Shown piece after piece: positions 1 to 6,087 of a stretch of DNA of 10,000 nt (positions are counted from its first letter, which is position 1; every line of letters starts with the position of its first letter). The stretch is from positions 1 to 10,000 of the forward strand of contig VSJD01000334.1 of the NCBI GenBank assembly GCA_008636095.1. The letters run 5' to 3'. The position numbers were made by a program, and so were the translations under genes. Source of the stretch: Kiritimatiellota bacterium (GTDB taxonomy: Bacteria > Verrucomicrobiota > Kiritimatiellia > JAAZAB01). A model generated the notes under the pieces. That model worked only from the letters and a program-made list of their open reading frames with translations. It did not search any database and had not been told where the DNA came from.

Positions 1-126
1 GCTCGCCATCGCCGCGCGGTTGCCGGCAACTTCCTCTTCGGCAACAATCTCTCCCGCTTTATTCAAAACGCATACCTGATGTTTTTTGTCTCCCAAATCC
101 ATCCCGATCGTGATACCTTTTTTCAT
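1..126 (-). CDS. IS110-family transposase (DEDD recombinase), N-terminal fragment cut by window edge
   Basis: The first 42 codons are visible, starting at an ATG whose complement is 124-126 and running off the left edge. The protein opens MKKGITIGMDLGDKKHQVCV, which matches the start of the RuvC-like DEDD domain of IS110-family recombinases; D10 in GMDLGDK is the expected first acidic catalytic residue. A good ribosome-binding site (AAGGAGA) lies about 7 nt before the ATG. IS110 enzymes move a circular intermediate without terminal inverted repeats, and in this family a structured noncoding RNA encoded at one element end guides target choice (established for IS621 and relatives). Whether the rest of the gene is intact cannot be seen. 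The family call is confident from the N-terminal motif; the subgroup (IS110 or IS1111) is unknown. Confidence 0.85.
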   Translation of the reverse strand, partial: MKKGITIGMDLGDKKHQVCVLNKAGEIVAEEEVAGNRAAMAS

Positions 127-290
127 GGCTGGTCTCCTTATGCGTTATGGCCTACCAAGGCCGTTTTAACTTTGAGCGTGATTATATCACAGCTCGCAGA
201 TAGGGAGATCAGCCTTCTCATTTAACCTATGCGTTCTTTGCGGTTTCATGCTTTGGGCAGACCCGCCTCTGGCGGGAAATAATCTGAATA
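127..290 (-). mobile_element. Probable noncoding end of the IS110 element; possible bridge-RNA region
   Basis: This is the stretch between the transposase start and the glycosyltransferase gene. It has no convincing ORF but shows two small hairpins: GGCC/GGCC at 149-162 with a 6-nt loop, inside the transposase leader, and a 6-bp CCCGCC/GGCGGG stem at 262-276 with a 3-nt loop. In the IS110 subgroup the bridge RNA is encoded upstream of the transposase, which would be here; in the IS1111 subgroup it is at the other end. The outer boundary of the element is not visible, so the end coordinate is a guess just short of the next gene. The 262-276 hairpin could equally belong to the host flank. Confidence 0.4.
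181..189 (-). promoter_or_regulatory. Extended -10 promoter for the transposase
   Basis: On the minus strand the sequence reads TG-A-TATAAT, a perfect -10 hexamer (complement of 181-186) preceded by the extended TGn element. No good -35 sits 17 nt upstream, which is common for extended -10 promoters. Transcription would begin near 174 and give a leader of about 48 nt that includes the GGCC hairpin and the AAGGAGA ribosome-binding site. A bridge RNA lying further upstream would need a different promoter, for example one formed at the junction of the circular form. Confidence 0.6.
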
Positions 291-300
291 TCTAAAGAAT

Positions 301-1311
301 ATGAACATTCTTTATCATCTTACCTCGCCGGCTCCGCCCATCCCGGGCACAGATGCCGTGTTCCAGGAGATCGAAGACCTGCGCCGCCGGTTTGGCGGCG
401 AATGCCTCCAGCTTTTTCCGCTGCGCCGACCCAGCCGTATATTTCCAAAAAAACTTTATGGTCTGCACCAGTACCACGCCTTGCGCCGCAGGGAGCCGGC
501 GGTGGACCTGCACCATCTGTATTACGCCACGCTCTATCCGTTTCCCTGGTTGCGCGCGCTCCGTAAGCCGCTGATTTATTCGGCCGTGACGGGCGTGGGG
601 ACGCAACTCGAACGCGGGCGCGCCGATTGGCTGAAAATGGTCCATACCATCATTTCGTGCAACCCGCGGGATGAAACCGCGCTCCGGGCGTTACGTCCGG
701 CGCGCTACCGGATCATTCGGCCGGGCATTGCCGTGGAGCGGTTCAGCCCTGTGCCTATTCCGCTCCGGGACGAACTGGTCCTGCTGGTTGGTTCCGCGCC
801 TTGGATTTACCGGCAGTTCCAGACGAAGGGCATAGACTTACTCCTGGATGTTGCCGGGTCCTTGCCTCTGCGCCTGGTATTCCTGTGGCGCGGGCTCCTG
901 CGCGACGAGCTTCAGCGCCATATCGCGCGGCGCGGACTGAGCCGACGCGTGGAAATCATCAATGAAGCAACTGACGTCAACCGGGTGCTGGCGCGCGTGC
1001 ACGCCACGGTGGTCCTGGCGGAAACGGACAAACTGGTCAAGGCCTATCCCCACTCCCTAATGGAATCACTGGCGGCTGGCAAGCCGGCGTTGGTCAGCGG
1101 GTGTATTCCCATGGCCGATTACGTGAAAGAGGTGCAATGCGGGGAGGTTGTGCCCCGCCTCACGCCGGATGACCTGCGTGCGGCAATTCGAGAACTTATG
1201 GACCATTATGGCGAGCGCCAGATAAAAGCCCTGGCGCGAGGCCGCGCTGACTTTGCGCTCGCGCCCATGCTGGAGGCCTATGGCAAGGTGTATGCGGAGG
1301 CCGGTGCTTAG
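301..1311 (+). CDS. GT4-like glycosyltransferase (group 1, GT-B fold)
   Basis: This 336-residue protein fits a retaining GT-B glycosyltransferase that moves a sugar from a nucleotide donor, probably in assembly of a surface glycan at the inner face of the membrane. The start MNILYHLTSP is the usual first beta strand of the N-terminal domain. The linker RIIRPGIAVERFSP (139-150 region) matches the N-G-V-x-x-x-R-F-x-P segment that begins the C-terminal domain. The segment YPHSLMESLAAGKPALVS (249-266) is the donor-binding signature. The usual E-x7-E pair appears as K247...E255, so the first acid is replaced by lysine. No membrane helix is evident. The ribosome-binding site is weak (AAAG), but the start is fixed by the family's N-terminus. 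Donor and acceptor cannot be predicted. It faces the RCC1 gene and is not in the same unit as the rml genes, but the shared sugar theme suggests a common glycan locus. Confidence 0.8.
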   Translation: MNILYHLTSPAPPIPGTDAVFQEIEDLRRRFGGECLQLFPLRRPSRIFPKKLYGLHQYHALRRREPAVDLHHLYYATLYPFPWLRALRKPLIYSAVTGVGTQLERGRADWLKMVHTIISCNPRDETALRALRPARYRIIRPGIAVERFSPVPIPLRDELVLLVGSAPWIYRQFQTKGIDLLLDVAGSLPLRLVFLWRGLLRDELQRHIARRGLSRRVEIINEATDVNRVLARVHATVVLAETDKLVKAYPHSLMESLAAGKPALVSGCIPMADYVKEVQCGEVVPRLTPDDLRAAIRELMDHYGERQIKALARGRADFALAPMLEAYGKVYAEAGA

Positions 1312-1360
1312 CCCTGAGCGAACCTGTGGTGAGCGTAGTTGAACCAGTCGAAGGACAGGG
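1312..1360. repeat. REP-like intergenic repeat, CCCTGAGC...GAAGGACAGGG
   Basis: The segment starts CCCTGAGCG and ends GTCGAAGGACAGGG, with CCCTG and CAGGG as inverted ends. The internal words GAGCGTAGTTGAAC and CAGTCGAAGG belong to a degenerate palindrome style (CCTGAGCNNNGTCGAAGG) that I recognise as common between genes in many bacterial genomes. It begins right after the glycosyltransferase stop codon and ends one base before the strong hairpin at 1361. Only one copy is in this window, so its repeat nature rests on recall of similar sequences. Confidence 0.5.
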
Positions 1361-1391
1361 CGGATATTTCACGCTTGGCGTGAAATATCCG
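1361..1391. terminator. Perfect 14-bp stem hairpin between convergent genes, possible two-way terminator
   Basis: Bases 1361-1374 (CGGATATTTCACGC) are the exact reverse complement of 1378-1391, with a 3-nt TTG loop. It lies 49 bases after the glycosyltransferase stop and 9 bases beyond the stop of the oppositely directed RCC1 gene, where a shared transcription end is expected. Neither strand has a clear T-run after the stem, so it is not a textbook intrinsic terminator; it may block readthrough by structure or protect mRNA 3' ends. The pairing is seen directly; the function is inferred. Confidence 0.6.
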
Positions 1392-1400
1392 GGTTAATGT

Positions 1401-3269
1401 TTACCACGGCTTGGGCGAATAGCGGGCCAAGGCATAGATGGTGGAATAGATATTGGCAGGGACCGCGTCTGGTCCGCCGAATATACCACTGACCTGTGTC
1501 CGGCCATCCACATCGACGCTGCCCGTATTGAAGATGATGGTCCACTCGCCGGTGACGTAATTATACAAGGCGTTGTCGTCAAATCCATTGCCGTCATAAT
1601 CACCTGCGGGAACCGGTAGCGTCTGACCGTACATGCCCTCATAAAACGCGCTGCGATAGGGCATGCCCCATTCCGTTGTTGTGATTTTATACGCGCACAA
1701 GCCATTAGGATAAAGCGATTCGGCCGGTCGAAATGAGTAATAACCCGGCGCGGTCAAGGAACCCGAGGAACCGTAAACGTAATCTTCTGTCCTTCCAGCG
1801 CCGACATATAAGATAGACCCGCCCGAACCTGCCAAATCCCCCGAATTAGTCATGGCCCAACCCCGGTAATAATACGCCAAGTCGTCTACGCCGTCCCGGT
1901 CGTAGTCAAACGGCATTGGCAAGACCGTGTAAGTTTGCGGGTTTTCCCAGGGCCGGAAATCGCCCAGATATCCCCACTTGGTCGAGTCTGACCATCCCCT
2001 GTTTAGAGATAAAACGGACCATATGCCGGTTAAGGGGTCGTACACGCCCAAGTCGGTGAAACGGTCGCCGTCGTAATCGGCCGGCACCGGCCACGTACCG
2101 GGTTGGCCGAATAAACCGCTAGTTTCCCCCCAAACGCTGAACTTGCCATACCAAGTGGCCGTGGCGGAATCGAATACGACAAAGTCAGTCTTGCCGTCGC
2201 CATCGTAATCGCCAGGCGCGGGCAGGCAGTTTTCACCACCCCAGGTAGTAACGTTAAGAACTGTTCCATCGCCCATTAGAAAGACCAACCACTGTCCCGA
2301 GGCCGGGTAATAGACCGCCACGTCGGTCTTGCTGTCGCCGTCAAAATCGTTAGAGACTTTTAGAGATTTAGCTCTTAATGCCAGACTGTGCCAATCACAA
2401 GCCGCAATGGCAATCACGCCGCTTTGCCCGAGTACCGGCACATCGCACTGACCATGCAAGTTGTATCCCCATGCGATCGCCTTGCCATCCTTCAGCGCCA
2501 GACTGTAATAGCCACCACCCGCAATGGCGCTTACCCCGCTTAGCGCCTCCGCCGGCACATCGCACTGGCCGTAGTCATTATATCCCCATGCGATTACCTT
2601 GCCATCCTCCTTCAAAGCCAGGCTGTGAGTCCGACCACACGCAATGGCGCTCACCCCGCTCAGCGCTTCCGCCGGCACATCGTCACTGGCTCCCCATGCG
2701 ATGACCTTGCCATCCTTCAAAGCCAGATTATGAATCTCACCACCCGCAATGGCGCTCACATTGCTTTGCACCTCCGCCGGTACATCGCACTGGCCGTAAT
2801 TATTGGCTCCCCATGCGATCACATTGCCGTCCTTCAAAGCCAGACTGTGAGCCGTACCACCCGCAATGGCGCTTACCCCGCTTAGCGCCGTCGGCGACAC
2901 ATCGCACTGGCCGTAATTATTGGCTCCCCATGCGATCACCTTGCCATCCTTCAAAGCCAGACTGTAATATCCACCACCCGCAATGGCGCTTACCCCGCTT
3001 AGCGCCTCCGCCGGCACATCGCACTGGCCGTAATCATTGGTTCCCCATGCGATTACCGTGCCATCCTTCAAAGCCAGACTGTGAGCCTCACCACCCGCAA
3101 TGGCGCTTACCCCGCTTAGCGCCTCCGCCGGCACATCGCACTGGCCATGCAAATTATATCCCCATGCGATCACCTGGCCGCCTGCATAGGAATTATGCGC
3201 AAATAGAGACGCCAGGCAAAACCCGGCAAGCACCAAGAATCGCAATGCAAAGACATGTTGAGCAATCAT
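1401..3269 (-). CDS. Secreted RCC1-repeat and FG-GAP/VCBS-repeat protein
   Basis: This 622-residue protein is probably exported. A signal peptide spans residues 1-29 (hydrophobic core FLVLAGFCLASLF, likely cut after NSYA). Residues 33-302 are seven repeats of about 39 residues with the pattern VIAWGxNxxGQCDVP...SGVSAIAGG...HSLALKDG, the RCC1 type (alpha-tubulin-suppressor-like); seven is the full number of blades of an RCC1 beta-propeller. Residues 303-600 hold five D-x-D-x-[DN]-x-x-x-D loops near 308, 354, 398, 455 and 557, as in calcium-binding FG-GAP/VCBS repeats, spaced by W/Y-rich strands. No sorting tail such as LPXTG or PEP-CTERM is seen. The start is supported by GGAAG six bases upstream and a promoter at 3295-3323. 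The role is unknown; such proteins are usually outside the cytoplasm and used in binding or adhesion. Blade 5 is shortened. It is convergent with the glycosyltransferase. Confidence 0.85.
   Translation of the reverse strand: MIAQHVFALRFLVLAGFCLASLFAHNSYAGGQVIAWGYNLHGQCDVPAEALSGVSAIAGGEAHSLALKDGTVIAWGTNDYGQCDVPAEALSGVSAIAGGGYYSLALKDGKVIAWGANNYGQCDVSPTALSGVSAIAGGTAHSLALKDGNVIAWGANNYGQCDVPAEVQSNVSAIAGGEIHNLALKDGKVIAWGASDDVPAEALSGVSAIACGRTHSLALKEDGKVIAWGYNDYGQCDVPAEALSGVSAIAGGGYYSLALKDGKAIAWGYNLHGQCDVPVLGQSGVIAIAACDWHSLALRAKSLKVSNDFDGDSKTDVAVYYPASGQWLVFLMGDGTVLNVTTWGGENCLPAPGDYDGDGKTDFVVFDSATATWYGKFSVWGETSGLFGQPGTWPVPADYDGDRFTDLGVYDPLTGIWSVLSLNRGWSDSTKWGYLGDFRPWENPQTYTVLPMPFDYDRDGVDDLAYYYRGWAMTNSGDLAGSGGSILYVGAGRTEDYVYGSSGSLTAPGYYSFRPAESLYPNGLCAYKITTTEWGMPYRSAFYEGMYGQTLPVPAGDYDGNGFDDNALYNYVTGEWTIIFNTGSVDVDGRTQVSGIFGGPDAVPANIYSTIYALARYSPKPW
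2364..3173 (-). repeat. Seven in-frame tandem repeats of about 117 bp coding RCC1 blades
   Basis: The DNA repeats with a 117-bp period (39 codons), with one 108-bp unit, blade 5 at residues 189-224. Several copies are nearly identical at DNA level: the units for blade 2 (about 2940-3056) and blade 6 (about 2481-2597) differ at only a few bases, and their protein is the same over about 30 residues. Such similarity suggests recent duplication or gene conversion rather than old, independently drifting blades. Confidence 0.9.
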
Positions 3270-3294
3270 GTGTGACTTCCTTTCCTAAGAATTA

Positions 3295-3323
3295 CTTATA
3301 CCAAACAAAATATATATAAGCAA
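3295..3323 (-). promoter_or_regulatory. Sigma-70-type promoter for the RCC1/FG-GAP gene
   Basis: On the minus strand TTGCTT (complement of 3318-3323) is followed by exactly 17 bases and then TATAAG (complement of 3295-3300), with TGG before the -10 as an extended element. A start site near 3288 would leave a leader of about 19 nt that includes the GGAAG ribosome-binding site. Spacing and position fit well; the -35 box is only a partial match. Confidence 0.6.
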
Positions 3324-3372
3324 TAACTATGCCAAAATGTGTATGGAAATTTAATAATGATGCAATATGGTT

Positions 3373-3412
3373 CGGGCCTATCCTGCCGACTTGCTTGGGC
3401 CCGTCTGGACGG
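3373..3412. other. GC-rich hairpin in the 244-bp spacer between rmlD and the RCC1 gene
   Basis: CGGGCCTA (3373-3380) pairs with TGGGCCCG (3396-3403), one pair being a G-T wobble, around a 15-nt loop. A small second stem CCGT/ACGG (3401-3412) overlaps it. It lies about 100 bases past the rmlD stop and about 50 bases upstream of the RCC1 promoter, so it could end the rml transcript or act as a regulatory site. There is no T-run after it on the minus strand. The rest of 3270-3513 is AT-rich; apart from the promoter I see no gene in it. Confidence 0.3.
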
Positions 3413-3513
3413 CGATTTAGTTAAGATGGATGCAATGGCGGCAGTCCTTGTTATCATTATTGAGAATCTTGGAATATGAATATAAAAAATATCCAATCAG
3501 ATCAACAGCCGCA

Positions 3514-4359
3514 TTAGCCCGTTCCGGTCCGTAAAAACTCTGCCAAGGCCTCCTGCCAGGAGCGGATGGGGGTATCCAGAATGGACTGGATTTTGGCCGT
3601 GTCGAACCACGAATTTTTGGGACGAAGGGCGGGGGTCGGAAAAGCCTCGCTGATGCAGGGCGTGATTTTTGTCGGTAAGGTTAGCTGTGCGGCGATGAAC
3701 CGGGCCACCGCGAAGCGCGAGGCATAGCCGGAGTTGGCAAAATGATAAAGCCCCTCGCGGCGGTCGCGGATCAGGACGGCAATGGTCCGGGCCATATCCG
3801 CCGTCCAGGTCGGCGCGCCAATCTGGTCCTCAACCACCTTCAATTCTGTGCCGGTCCGGGCGCGCTCTTGAATCTTGCTGATAAAGTTAGCGCCGTGGCT
3901 TCCGTAACTCCATTGCACGCGCAAGATGACGTGCGTACAGGCGGAGTGCTGGAGCGCCCGTTCACCTTCCAGCTTGGACCGGCCGTAAGCGTTAATTGGG
4001 TTGGGTGGATCGGTCTCGACGTAAGGCCGTGTTTGCCGGCCGTCGAAAACAAAATCGGTGGAAATGTGGACGACGAACACGCCGCGTTCTTTGGCCGCCG
4101 TGCCTAATGTACCCACTGCTTTGCCGTTCACCGCCAAGGCGGTATCGAACCGCTTCTCGGCCTGGTCCACGTTCGTGAAGGCCGCGCAGTTGACGATAAC
4201 CTGTGCGCCGTCCAAGGCGTGCGCAAGGTGGTCGGCTTTGGTGATGTCAAACTCCGGCAGGTCCAGGACGCGAACGGAATGCCCGGTCTGGACCAAAACT
4301 GGCGCCAAGTCCGAGCCCAGCATGCCGCGCCCGCCCAGGATGGTGATCAATTCGGACAT
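3514..4359 (-). CDS. rmlD: dTDP-4-dehydrorhamnose reductase
   Basis: RmlD (RfbD) makes the last step of dTDP-L-rhamnose synthesis: NAD(P)H-dependent reduction of dTDP-4-dehydro-L-rhamnose in the cytoplasm. The 281 residues match the usual length of just under 300. The N-terminal Rossmann motif is GGRGMLGS (9-16). The sequence VNCAAFTNVDQAE (56-68), the ISTDFVFDG motif (99-107) with the catalytic S/T, and the YGRSKLEGE segment with Y125 and K129 of the YxxxK pair are all present. The C-terminal substrate-side motif RPKNSWFDTAKIQ is typical. The ATG start has only a weak AAG upstream, but the fold begins right there. It is the last gene of the left-pointing rml set, 180 bp after rmlA, and that spacer is filled by a heptamer-repeat element, so its expression may depend on readthrough across the element or on a promoter within it. 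Confidence 0.95.
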   Translation of the reverse strand: MSELITILGGRGMLGSDLAPVLVQTGHSVRVLDLPEFDITKADHLAHALDGAQVIVNCAAFTNVDQAEKRFDTALAVNGKAVGTLGTAAKERGVFVVHISTDFVFDGRQTRPYVETDPPNPINAYGRSKLEGERALQHSACTHVILRVQWSYGSHGANFISKIQERARTGTELKVVEDQIGAPTWTADMARTIAVLIRDRREGLYHFANSGYASRFAVARFIAAQLTLPTKITPCISEAFPTPALRPKNSWFDTAKIQSILDTPIRSWQEALAEFLRTGTG

Positions 4360-4387
4360 AATTTATCTTGGATAGTAACTGCGCAAG

Positions 4388-4501
4388 GTGTTCAGTGTTC
4401 GGGGGTCAGTGTTCGGCTCACCATCCATATTCACCAACTGCCTCAGCGATAGTCCAATGTCGGTCATGCTCCTCCGAATACCGAACACTGAACACAGAAC
4501 A
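4388..4501. repeat. Inverted heptamer-array element, copy A (rmlA-rmlD spacer)
   Basis: The left arm (4388-4415) is four consecutive 7-bp units of the GTGTTCA/GTGTTCG type. The right arm (4474-4501) is four units of the complementary type (CCGAACA, CTGAACA). Between them is a 58-bp core with CCAACTGCCTCAGCGA. Arms and core are clearly related to the element at 5290-5496. The whole is a short palindromic, noncoding, MITE-like unit that could fold into a long hairpin in RNA. It lies between the rmlA stop and the rmlD start, where co-transcribed genes usually nearly touch. No transposase or target duplication is seen. Confidence 0.8.
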
Positions 4502-4539
4502 CATAGTTAGTCACATTGGCTATTTGTTTACAGCCACGA

Positions 4540-5268
4540 TCACACCTTCGGCGGGTGCCGGGCGACCAGGCTGTTGACGTGTGCCAGCGACTGGAATGTG
4601 CCGGCGTCGCTCCACCAGCCGGACATGCGGTCGAAGCGCAATTCGCCGCGTTTAATATAGGCATTGTTAACGTCCGTAATTTCCAGCTCGCCACGGGCGC
4701 TCGGTTGACAGGCGCGGATGATGTCGAAAACCTGGGAATCGTAAAAATAAATCCCGGTTACGGCGATATGGGATTTCGGCTTTTTCGGTTTTTCCTCGAT
4801 GGACAGCACACGGTCGCCGGCAACTTCCGCCACGCCAAAGCGCTCCGGATCGCTGACTTCCTTGCCGATGATCCGGGCGCCTTTCCGCTGGGCGCGGAAG
4901 GCGTCGGCATACGGGCGCAGGGCATCCTCAAAAATGTTATCGCCCAGAATGACCGCTATGGGGTCGCCATGCGCAAAATTTTCAGCCAAGCTCAAGGCCT
5001 GGGCGATACCACCGGCCTCGTCCTGAACTTTATACGTGAACCGGCATTGAAAATCGTGGCCGGAGCCGAGCAGGTTGACCATGTCGCCCATATGCTCTGT
5101 GCCGGTCACGATCAAAATCTCTTCAATGCCGGCGCCGATCAGCTTTTCGATAGGGGAATATATCATGGGCTTTTGCCCGACCGGCAGAAGATGCTTGTTC
5201 GTGACCTTGGTCAGCGGCATCAACCGCGATCCGGTCCCACCCGCGAGGACAATGCCTTTTAAGTTCAT
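4540..5268 (-). CDS. rmlA: Glucose-1-phosphate thymidylyltransferase, short form
   Basis: RmlA (RfbA) makes dTDP-glucose from glucose-1-phosphate and dTTP, the first committed step of dTDP-L-rhamnose synthesis. The 242 residues lack the C-terminal extension of the enterobacterial type (about 290), which places it with the short forms. Motifs seen: the nucleotide-binding loop LAGGTGSRLMPLTKVTNKH (8-26), LLPVGQKPMIYSP (27-39), LGDN (108-111, metal and substrate site), FGVAE (144-148), EEKP (158-161), GELEITDVN (193-201) and W-S-D-A-G-T (219-224, usually WLDTGT). A CGGAG ribosome-binding site lies 7 bases before the ATG. The gene is third from the end of the rml set, with repeat elements on both flanks. 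Enzymes of this family are normally inhibited by dTDP-rhamnose; whether the short form is cannot be told here. Identity is secure. Confidence 0.95.
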   Translation of the reverse strand: MNLKGIVLAGGTGSRLMPLTKVTNKHLLPVGQKPMIYSPIEKLIGAGIEEILIVTGTEHMGDMVNLLGSGHDFQCRFTYKVQDEAGGIAQALSLAENFAHGDPIAVILGDNIFEDALRPYADAFRAQRKGARIIGKEVSDPERFGVAEVAGDRVLSIEEKPKKPKSHIAVTGIYFYDSQVFDIIRACQPSARGELEITDVNNAYIKRGELRFDRMSGWWSDAGTFQSLAHVNSLVARHPPKV

Positions 5269-5289
5269 GCGGTGCTCCGTTTTGGTAGC

Positions 5290-5496
5290 TACTCAGTGTT
5301 CAGTGTTCTGGGTTCAGTGTTCGGCATACCATACTCGCCAACTGCTTCAGTGACGGCCCAATGGCGGAAAATGCCATTTAAAAGACTGTTTTCCAATCAT
5401 AAATCAAAAATCGGAAATAATACAAGTCTTGCCGGTTGCCTCCTGGTTCATTGGTCATGCTCTTCCGAACACCGAACACTGAACACCTTGTGAGTA
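5290..5496. repeat. Inverted heptamer-array element, copy B (rmlC-rmlA spacer), with an 87-bp insert
   Basis: The outer ends TACTCA (5290-5295) and TGAGTA (5491-5496) are inverted. Inside, four 7-bp units (5296-5323: GTGTTCA, GTGTTCT, GGGTTCA, GTGTTCG) face three complementary units (5465-5485: CCGAACA twice, CTGAACA). The perfect inverted core GTGTTCAGTGTTC is 13 bp. The centre is homologous to copy A up to about 5367 and again from about 5455; the 87 bases between are an addition. That insert has its own 7-bp array (5393-5420: CCAATCA, TAAATCA, AAAATCG, GAAATAA) flanked by AAGACT and AGTCTT. No ORF or transposase is present. Confidence 0.8.
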
Positions 5497-5507
5497 GTCA
5501 CCAAAAA

Positions 5508-6059
5508 TCAGCAATTGTAGCTAAAATCGCGGGCGATGTCGCGGAAATGCGGGTTGCGTTGGTCCTTTTCAGACAACAGCGGTTCCAGTGTCGGCCAGGG
5601 AATAGCCAGATCCGGGTCGTTCCAGATGATCCCTTTTTCGCCCTGCGGATGGTAGTAGTCCGTGCAATAGTAAAGAAATTCGGCCTCGTCGCTAAGCACG
5701 CAAAATCCATGGGCGAATCCGATCGGTACGAAAAGCTGTTTTTTGTTGCGGGCCGACAGGACTTCGCTAATCCAGTGGCCGAAAGTCGGCGAGCCGAACC
5801 GGATATCTACAACAACGTCAAAAACTTCACCCCGGAGCACGCGGACCAACTTGCCCTGCGGATGCCCGATCTGGTAATGAAGCCCGCGCAGGGTGTTGCG
5901 TATGGATTGGGAATGGTTAATCTGGACAAAATCTGCATTAATGCCTTGCGCCGCGAAAGCATCCCGCCGGTAAGTTTCCATAAAAAATCCACGGGGGTCC
6001 TCAAAGACCTTGGGCTCGATGACCAATACGTCCTTGATGGCTGTGGGGGTGAATTTCAT
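5508..6059 (-). CDS. rmlC: dTDP-4-dehydrorhamnose 3,5-epimerase
   Basis: RmlC (RfbC) epimerises C3 and C5 of dTDP-4-dehydro-6-deoxyglucose in the cytoplasm, the third step toward dTDP-L-rhamnose. Counted from MKFTPTAIKDVLVIEP the protein has 183 residues, the usual size. It is a single cupin (jelly roll): FEDPRGFFMETY (19-30), LRGLHYQ with catalytic H61, GKLVRVLRGEVFDVVVDIR (69-87), FVPIGFAHGF (110-119), and YYCTDYYHP (130-138), where the catalytic tyrosine region lies. An in-frame GTG/ATG extension of 22 residues (to 6125) is rejected because it runs into the upstream gene and matches nothing in the family. No good ribosome-binding site precedes the ATG at 6057-6059; TG-A-TATTAT sits 5 bases upstream, so a leaderless message or coupling to the gene 28 bases upstream is possible. 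It is followed by a repeat-filled 239-bp spacer and then rmlA. Confidence 0.93.
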   Translation of the reverse strand: MKFTPTAIKDVLVIEPKVFEDPRGFFMETYRRDAFAAQGINADFVQINHSQSIRNTLRGLHYQIGHPQGKLVRVLRGEVFDVVVDIRFGSPTFGHWISEVLSARNKKQLFVPIGFAHGFCVLSDEAEFLYYCTDYYHPQGEKGIIWNDPDLAIPWPTLEPLLSEKDQRNPHFRDIARDFSYNC

Positions 6060-6087
6060 GCCGTATAATATCACAAACAACCCAATA

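Noticed and set aside
2364..3173. CRISPR-like look of regular repeats
   Set aside because: The period is 117 bp with no unique spacers, and the units are coding RCC1 blades.
2378..3319. Three overlapping plus-strand ORFs with repeated HPQWRLPRLAPPPAHRTG segments
   Set aside because: The repetition is inherited from the RCC1 repeats on the minus strand; the peptides themselves are not plausible proteins.
3296..3496. Minus-strand ORF of 66 codons upstream of the RCC1 gene
   Set aside because: It overlaps the promoter of the RCC1 gene and has no ribosome-binding site or recognisable motif.
4516..5262. Long plus-strand ORF of 248 codons over rmlA
   Set aside because: It is the antisense shadow of rmlA; its protein has no recognisable domain, while the minus strand shows every RmlA motif.
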